Shown here: piece by piece, positions 59,537-64,000 of the stretch | How the letters are laid out: the number at the start of each line of letters is the position of its first letter | Position numbering within the stretch: the stretch's first letter is position 1 | Assembly (NCBI GenBank): GCA_947589545.1 | Contig: CANQBA010000007.1 | Location: forward strand, 1 to 64,000 | DNA length: 64,000 nucleotides | Reading direction: 5' to 3' | Source of the DNA: an uncultured Oscillospiraceae bacterium | GTDB lineage: Bacteria; Bacillota; Clostridia; Oscillospirales; Oscillospiraceae | Translations under genes and position numbers: made by a program | Notes under the pieces: generated by a model | What the model was told of the DNA's origin: nothing | Seen by the model: only the letters and a program-made list of their open reading frames with translations | The model's database searches: none

Positions 59537-60160
59537 ATGAAGGTTTTACTGGTAAACGGAAGTCCCCACGAGAAGGGCTGTACATACACCGCCTTGAGTG
59601 AGGTGGCCAAGGCGCTCAACGACTGCGGCGTCGATACCGATTTCTTCTGGCTGGGGAACGCGCCCATCGCCGGATGCCGGGGCTGCGGCGGCTGCCGGAA
59701 GGCGGGGAAGTGCGTCTTTGGCGGGGATAAGGTCACGGAATTTACGGAGATTTGCGATGAGTACGACGGCTTCATCTTCGGCTCGCCCGTCCACTACGCG
59801 GCCATGAGCGGCGCGATGACCAGCTTCATGGACAGGGTCTTCTACTCCGCCGGCGGGAAGCTCCGCTCCAAGCCCGGCGCGGGTGTGGTCTCCGCCCGGC
59901 GCGGCGGCACCACGGCGGCCCTGGATCAGCTGCAAAAATACTTCTACATCACCGGGATGCCCATCCCCACCAGCCAGTACTGGCCCATGGTGCACGGTAA
60001 TACCCCCGCGGAGGTGGCCGAGGATCTGGAGGGGCTTCAGACCATGCGCATCCTGGGCGAGAACATGGCCTGGCTTTTGAAGTGCATCGAGGCGGGCCGC
60101 GCCGCCGGCATCTGTCCGCCGGAGCGGCAGACGAAGATCAACACCAATTTTGTGCGGTAA
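59537..60160 (+). CDS. Flavodoxin-family NAD(P)H-dependent FMN reductase
   Basis: 207 residues. FMN phosphate loop VNGSPHEKGCTYTAL, then GNAPIAGCRGCGGCRKAGKCV, a compact Cys motif (Cx2Cx2C then C) as in iron-sulfur flavoproteins, and FGSPVHYAAMSGAMTSFMDR with the flavin ring site. It could be an Isf-like protein that holds a [4Fe-4S] cluster as well as FMN. ATG behind GGAGG. Likely redox partner of the reductase upstream. Confidence 0.85.
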   Translation: MKVLLVNGSPHEKGCTYTALSEVAKALNDCGVDTDFFWLGNAPIAGCRGCGGCRKAGKCVFGGDKVTEFTEICDEYDGFIFGSPVHYAAMSGAMTSFMDRVFYSAGGKLRSKPGAGVVSARRGGTTAALDQLQKYFYITGMPIPTSQYWPMVHGNTPAEVAEDLEGLQTMRILGENMAWLLKCIEAGRAAGICPPERQTKINTNFVR

Positions 60161-60173
60161 GCCTATAACGATC

Positions 60174-60212
60174 GGATCCTCCTCCTGTGCGAGGGGGATC
60201 CTTTCCGTTTTT
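60174..60212 (+). terminator. Terminator after the flavoprotein gene
   Basis: GGATCCTCCT pairs with AGGGGGATCC, followed by TTTCCGTTTTT. Confidence 0.75.
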
Positions 60213-60289
60213 GCTATATTAACGGTTGATTGTTTTTTTGCCGAATTGGCTGTATAATGACCGCAAATCGCTTACAGGAGGAGAGACGG

Positions 60290-60850
60290 ATGCAGCACAA
60301 GGGGACGAGGACGCTGGAGACGGAGCGGCTGCTGCTGCGGCGGTGGCGGATCGAGGACGCCCAGGAGGCGTTTCAAAACTGGATGAACGACCCGGAGGTG
60401 ACGAAATACCTGACCTGGAAGCCCCACGGGGAGATCGCCGTCACCCGCCTGCTCCTGGAGGCCTGGGCGGAGGAGGCGGAGCAGGAGAACTGCTACCACT
60501 GGGCCATCGTCCTCAGGGAGACGGGGGAGCTGATCGGGGACATCAGCGTCATGCACGCCAATGATTTCCAGGAGACGGGATCCGTGGGCTACTGCATGGG
60601 CAGACGCTGGTGGGGACGGGGCTATATGACCGAGGCCTTCCGGGAAGTCCTGCGCTACTGCTTTGAGGAGGTGGGCTTTTACCGCGTCAGCGGGAGCCAC
60701 GCCGCCGGAAATATCGGCTCGTCGCGGGTCATGGAGAAGTGCGGGCTGAAAAAGGAGGGCGTGCGCCGGAGCGCCTTCCGCCTGCTTCTGTCCGGGGAGC
60801 GCGTGGACATCGTGGACAGAGGGATCCTGAGAGAAGAATATCGCGGCTGA
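60290..60850 (+). CDS. GNAT-family N-acetyltransferase (RimJ/RimL-like)
   Basis: 186 residues. LETERLLLRRWRIEDAQEAFQ is the usual start; the acetyl-CoA loop is YCMGRRWWGRGYMTEAFREVL and the C-terminal GNIGSSRVMEKCGLKKEG fits motif B. Acts on an amine, either a protein N-terminus or a small molecule; the substrate cannot be read from sequence. The ATG at 60290 follows AGGAGGAG, so the upstream in-frame ATGs, which lie in the promoter region, are not used. Confidence 0.88.
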   Translation: MQHKGTRTLETERLLLRRWRIEDAQEAFQNWMNDPEVTKYLTWKPHGEIAVTRLLLEAWAEEAEQENCYHWAIVLRETGELIGDISVMHANDFQETGSVGYCMGRRWWGRGYMTEAFREVLRYCFEEVGFYRVSGSHAAGNIGSSRVMEKCGLKKEGVRRSAFRLLLSGERVDIVDRGILREEYRG

Positions 60851-60863
60851 AACCGCAAGAAGG

Positions 60864-60898
60864 CGCCGCCCTCTCCCGAAAAAGGAGGGGGCGATTTT
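60864..60898 (+). terminator. Terminator of the acetyltransferase gene
   Basis: GC-rich stem CGCCGCCCTCTCC with GGAGGGGGCG around CGAAAAA, followed by ATTTTTG. Confidence 0.75.
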
Positions 60899-60966
60899 TG
60901 TGAAACCGTCTTCCAATTTAAGAGATTGTGTGGTATCATGAAAAAAACTTTTCACGGAGGCGCGGC

Positions 60967-61389
60967 ATGAAAACCTATTTGCGCACGGTCAACTATTACG
61001 AGACGGACAAGATGGGGGTGGTGCACCACTCCAACTACATCCGCTATTTTGAGGAAGCTCGCACCTGGTTCATGGAGCAGATGGGCTACCCCTACGAGCG
61101 GCTGGAGCGGGAGGGGATCATGAGCCCCGTGATTGCCATCAGCTGCGAGTACAAAAAGCCGGTACACTACCCGGACACCGTGGCCGTGGATACGCACCTT
61201 GTGAGTATGGGGAAATTCCGGTGCGCCTTCCGCTACGAGGTCAGGGACGCCGCCACCGGTCAGCTTCGGGCCCTGGGCTCCAGCCAGCACTGCTACCTGG
61301 ACGCCAAGGGCGGCATCGTCAATCTGGAGAGAGTGAACCCGGCGTTCCTGGCGGCCTTCGCCCCGGAGTGCGAGGGGGAAGGGAAATAA
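60967..61389 (+). CDS. 4HBT-type acyl-CoA thioesterase (YbgC-like)
   Basis: 140 residues, hot-dog fold. The motif YETDKMGVVHHSNYIRYFEEAR carries the catalytic Asp and the helix start; the rest matches the YbgC/FadM length. Hydrolyses acyl-CoA in the cytoplasm; chain length unknown. ATG at 60967 behind GGAGG. The next gene, a lipoprotein, follows after 21 nt and may be co-transcribed, though the functions are not obviously linked. Confidence 0.88.
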   Translation: MKTYLRTVNYYETDKMGVVHHSNYIRYFEEARTWFMEQMGYPYERLEREGIMSPVIAISCEYKKPVHYPDTVAVDTHLVSMGKFRCAFRYEVRDAATGQLRALGSSQHCYLDAKGGIVNLERVNPAFLAAFAPECEGEGK

Positions 61390-61410
61390 AAAGAAACGGG
61401 GGATGAGAGC

Positions 61411-62562
61411 ATGGGCGGAAAGAGGGCCGCGTTCCTGGCGCTGGCGCTGTCTCTGGCGGTGACGGGATGCTCCGCGGCCATGGAGAAGCGGGCGCTGGAG
61501 AAGTCCGGGATCTATGAGGACGAGGCGTATCAGCGCTATCAGGCGGCGCTGGAGGCCGGGGAGGTGGTGCCGGACGGGGAGTACCGGGGCTATGCCAGCG
61601 ACGCGGCGGAGCTTTTGGAGGAGGCGGACAAGCCGGCGGAGGAGCCGGAGGGCGTGAAGGTCACGCTGGCGGAGAACGCCAGGCTGTCGGTGAGCCTCTA
61701 CGCCGATCAGGAGATGACGAAGCCTGTGGCGGGGGACGGCTCCGTGCTCCCCGGTGGTACGGCGCTTTATGCCCGGGTGACGGTCAAGGGGGAGCAGTCC
61801 GGGGACAAATACGTCTTTGACGGCTTCCGTATCCGCGCTATCCGGGCGGACGGGACGGTGGAGGTCACGGAGCACAGGGCCGCCTCCGACGGCCTGGTGT
61901 GCGTGGTCCCCTCCGACGACACCGCCGCCCTGTCCATCCTGCCCCTGGGCCGGTATGAGGATCGGGTCTTGACGCTCTCCGCCCAGAGGCTCACCGCCTC
62001 CGGGACACGGGAAGCCATGAGCGGCCAATGGCTGGTGAACGGGAAGCGGGTGGACGCGTCCCGGGTGATGATCGGCTCCGCCGCCGGGTATGAGGTGCGC
62101 TTCGATTACAGCACCGTGGCGGAGTCCTACTATCCCGACAGGGCCGCTTCCTCCCCGGAAATCGCGGAGGAAGCGGGAGGCGTCGCCGCTTTTGGCCGCC
62201 AGGAGCCGAAGGGCGGGGCGGAGCGCTTTTCCCTGGTCTTCCGGCCCTATGTCAAGCTGACTTTGACGAATAAGGAGTACATCTGGCTTTTCCGGGACGG
62301 CATCGTCAAGTCCGTCACGGTGAACGGGGAGGCTCTGGAAAAGGTGGACAGGAAGACCGTGGCGCTGGGCGAACGGTTCCGGGTCGGGGACAAGATCGTC
62401 ATCCGGGTCAAAAGCGCCTACCGGGTCGCGGCGGGGGATCTGCAGGTGACGGGGCCGGTAGAGACGGACAACGGCCGGACGGCGGAATACACCGTCACGG
62501 TGCCGGCCTGGTACTACGGCGCGGACACGAAGATCGAAGTCGTCAAGAGCGAAAAGAAGTGA
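61411..62562 (+). CDS. Lipoprotein of unknown function with beta-rich domains
   Basis: 383 residues. Lipobox LAVTGC (Cys20). After an acidic helical segment (about residues 25-80), two or three beta-rich domains follow: about 85-225 (VKVTLAENARLSVSLYADQ onward) and about 270-383 (FRPYVKLTLTNKEYIWLFRDG, ending with PAWYYGADTKIEVV). The latter has an Ig-like strand pattern. No family recognised. It heads a three-gene run with the two DUF4230-like membrane proteins, spacing 10 and 3 nt, so they probably form one envelope complex or pathway. Confidence 0.7.
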   Translation: MGGKRAAFLALALSLAVTGCSAAMEKRALEKSGIYEDEAYQRYQAALEAGEVVPDGEYRGYASDAAELLEEADKPAEEPEGVKVTLAENARLSVSLYADQEMTKPVAGDGSVLPGGTALYARVTVKGEQSGDKYVFDGFRIRAIRADGTVEVTEHRAASDGLVCVVPSDDTAALSILPLGRYEDRVLTLSAQRLTASGTREAMSGQWLVNGKRVDASRVMIGSAAGYEVRFDYSTVAESYYPDRAASSPEIAEEAGGVAAFGRQEPKGGAERFSLVFRPYVKLTLTNKEYIWLFRDGIVKSVTVNGEALEKVDRKTVALGERFRVGDKIVIRVKSAYRVAAGDLQVTGPVETDNGRTAEYTVTVPAWYYGADTKIEVVKSEKK

Positions 62563-62572
62563 GGGGAGCGGC

Positions 62573-63274
62573 ATGAATATCGGGAAAAATCTGAGGGCGC
62601 TGGTGGCCGTCGCCGTCTGCGCGGTTTTGCTCATCGGCGGCATCGTGCTGGTGTGCCTGTCCGTGTCGGGGGCGGAGGAGATGAAGGAGGGCGTGGCCGC
62701 CGCGGCCCAGGGCGCCGGGAGCGCCGCCGGCTTTTTCGCCGGCTCTGTGGAGGGCGTCCCCTACTACCTGGAGCGGTACGACCAGGGGAAGGAGAAGGGC
62801 CTCTCCGCCGAGGACTCCCACGTGACGGGCCTCACGCGGGCCCAGCTGGGGGACGGAAAGCTCCAGGTGCTGGCCGCCACCGTGTCCCTGGCGGTGGATA
62901 ACGAGGTGGGCAAGACCTATGCCGCCCTGGCTCTCCTGCGGGGGAACATCGTCTTTTCCGTGGATCTGAGCCGCGCGGAGATCGGGGACGGCGTTCTGAC
63001 CCTCCCGGATGTGGAGATGAGCTTCGTTATTGACCACCGGCAGACGGAGATCATCGCCGAATACCAGCGGAGCTTTTTCAACGGCAGCACCGAGGACGGG
63101 TACGACGAATTTCTGAACTCCGTCAGAAAGATCGAGAGCGAAGTGGAGAAATATGTGGAGAACTACGACGAGCTTCGCGATGAGGCCCGCCAGGCCGCCG
63201 TGGAGATGGTGAAGACCATCGCGGACAGCGTCAGCGGGAAGAAATACGACGTGATCATGGGAGAGGGGGCGTGA
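62573..63274 (+). CDS. DUF4230-like membrane-anchored protein
   Basis: 233 residues. One N-terminal membrane segment (about residues 9-31) and an outer domain with the pattern RGNIVFSVDLSRAEIGDGVL, TLPDVEMSFVIDHRQTEII and a long C-terminal helix (DEARQAAVEMVKTIADSVSG), as in DUF4230 proteins. Function unknown. GGGGAG site before the ATG. A related gene follows at once. Confidence 0.75.
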   Translation: MNIGKNLRALVAVAVCAVLLIGGIVLVCLSVSGAEEMKEGVAAAAQGAGSAAGFFAGSVEGVPYYLERYDQGKEKGLSAEDSHVTGLTRAQLGDGKLQVLAATVSLAVDNEVGKTYAALALLRGNIVFSVDLSRAEIGDGVLTLPDVEMSFVIDHRQTEIIAEYQRSFFNGSTEDGYDEFLNSVRKIESEVEKYVENYDELRDEARQAAVEMVKTIADSVSGKKYDVIMGEGA

Positions 63275-63277
63275 CCG

Positions 63278-64000
63278 ATGGCGGATAAGGACAGGCGGGC
63301 CCTGGCGGTGACCGGGGAAAGGGCCCCGGTTCAGGAGCCGATCCGGGAGAAACGGCCCTCCAAAAAGAAAGAAATCAAGACAAGGCACGTTTTGTGGGGA
63401 GCTTCCATTCTCTTTGGCGCGGCGGCCGCCGTACTGCTCGCCGTCAGCCTCGTCATTCGGGGCGACGCCATCGCCGAAGCCGCCCGGGACGCCGCCGACT
63501 CCTTCTCGGCGGGCTTTTCGGAAAAATCCGGGGAGATCCGGGAGACCATGGGCGCCAAGGGGTACGACAACGGCTTTGAGGATTACCGCACCGTCAACGA
63601 CGTGACCATCCGGCTGGAGGAGGTGCGGAAGACGGCGAAGCTGGAGGTGATGAAGGTTTCCTCGGTGGTGTACATACACGACACCGGCGCGCTGGAGGGC
63701 AAGGTCGCCGCGTGGCTGAAGGTGTCCGGCACCGGCGTCTACACTGTGGATATGGCGGCCGGGGAATATGTGGTGGACAATGAAAACCGGTACGTCCTTG
63801 TCCGGGTGCCCGAGCCTGAGCTGAGCCAGGTGGAGATCACGGACAAGGAGAAGAAGCTCTACCGGGACAAGCGCTGGTTCACCAACGGCGACCCGGGCCA
63901 GGGCGTGGAGCTGGCCATCGCCCAGCTGGCCCAGGCCCAGACGGAGCTTACGGAGGATATCCGCAATAACCAGTACGCCAACGACTCCCTGGAGAACAAC
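63278..64000 (+). CDS. DUF4230-like membrane-anchored protein, cut by the window end
   Basis: At least 241 residues, open to the last base, so the C-terminus is missing. It begins MADKDRRALAVTGERAP; a basic cytoplasmic stretch, one membrane segment (about residues 38-62), then VRKTAKLEVMKVSSVVYIHD and GAWLKV/YTVDMAAGEYVVD strands, and DKEKKLYRDKRWFTNGD before a helix. It is longer than its upstream neighbour but has the same layout, so it is a probable paralogue. GAGGGGG site, 3 nt after the previous stop. Confidence 0.72.
   Translation, partial: MADKDRRALAVTGERAPVQEPIREKRPSKKKEIKTRHVLWGASILFGAAAAVLLAVSLVIRGDAIAEAARDAADSFSAGFSEKSGEIRETMGAKGYDNGFEDYRTVNDVTIRLEEVRKTAKLEVMKVSSVVYIHDTGALEGKVAAWLKVSGTGVYTVDMAAGEYVVDNENRYVLVRVPEPELSQVEITDKEKKLYRDKRWFTNGDPGQGVELAIAQLAQAQTELTEDIRNNQYANDSLENN

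Overview
The window is GC-rich bacterial chromosome from a Gram-positive anaerobe, most likely a member of the Clostridia near the Oscillospiraceae. Supporting signs are near-consensus sigma-A promoters (TTGACA, 16-18 bp, TATAAT), AGGAGG-type ribosome sites, many GTG/TTG starts, SLH-domain and lipoproteins, tRNAs with encoded CCA, and iron-sulfur/flavin enzymes typical of strict anaerobes. No species can be named from the sequence.

Left end (1-8112): the end of a prophage with two large late virion genes and a small one, running up to a tRNA-Pro gene that may mark the phage boundary. The giant 1959-residue phage protein carries an AT-richer insert that looks like a BECR-fold (PBECR-like) nuclease toxin module.

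8.2-22 kb: a hydrolase/aldo-keto reductase pair, a MarR-led cluster of lipid and glycolipid genes (CrtO-like acyltransferase, MGDG-synthase-like glycosyltransferase, PAP2 phosphatase), a DivIVA-like coiled-coil protein with a lone fumarase beta subunit, then a cell-surface operon: MBOAT O-acyltransferase, AlgX-like DHHW protein, Thr/Pro-rich lipoprotein, SLH-transglutaminase lipoprotein and a VanX-like peptidase with an SH3b domain.

22-34 kb: folD (atypical active site), two exported proteins, an aminotransferase, an ECF sigma/anti-sigma pair, class II aldolase, a degenerate P-type ATPase lacking its phosphorylated Asp, and a PadR-DUF2812 module with twin palindromic operators.

34-50.7 kb: a leftward set (small DUF6514-like protein, radical SAM protein, pyridoxamine kinase, nitroreductase), a hypB - large flavin/Fe-S oxidoreductase - hypA operon with no hydrogenase in view, an AT-rich foreign-looking kinase gene, a flavin reductase, an SGNH hydrolase/DUF4358 pair, a second ECF sigma/anti-sigma pair, a membrane pyrophosphatase, and a MATE exporter whose leader has a short ORF and two tandem terminator-like hairpins.

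50.7-64 kb: an ATP-grasp/esterase pair, FAD-Rieske oxidoreductase, Ogt, an SLH protein, a five-tRNA operon (Val, Asp, Phe, Gly, Cys), a CarD-type regulator, redox genes, a thioesterase, and a three-gene run of envelope proteins with two DUF4230-like members, the last cut by the window edge. Intergenic spaces hold several dispersed palindromic repeat families.
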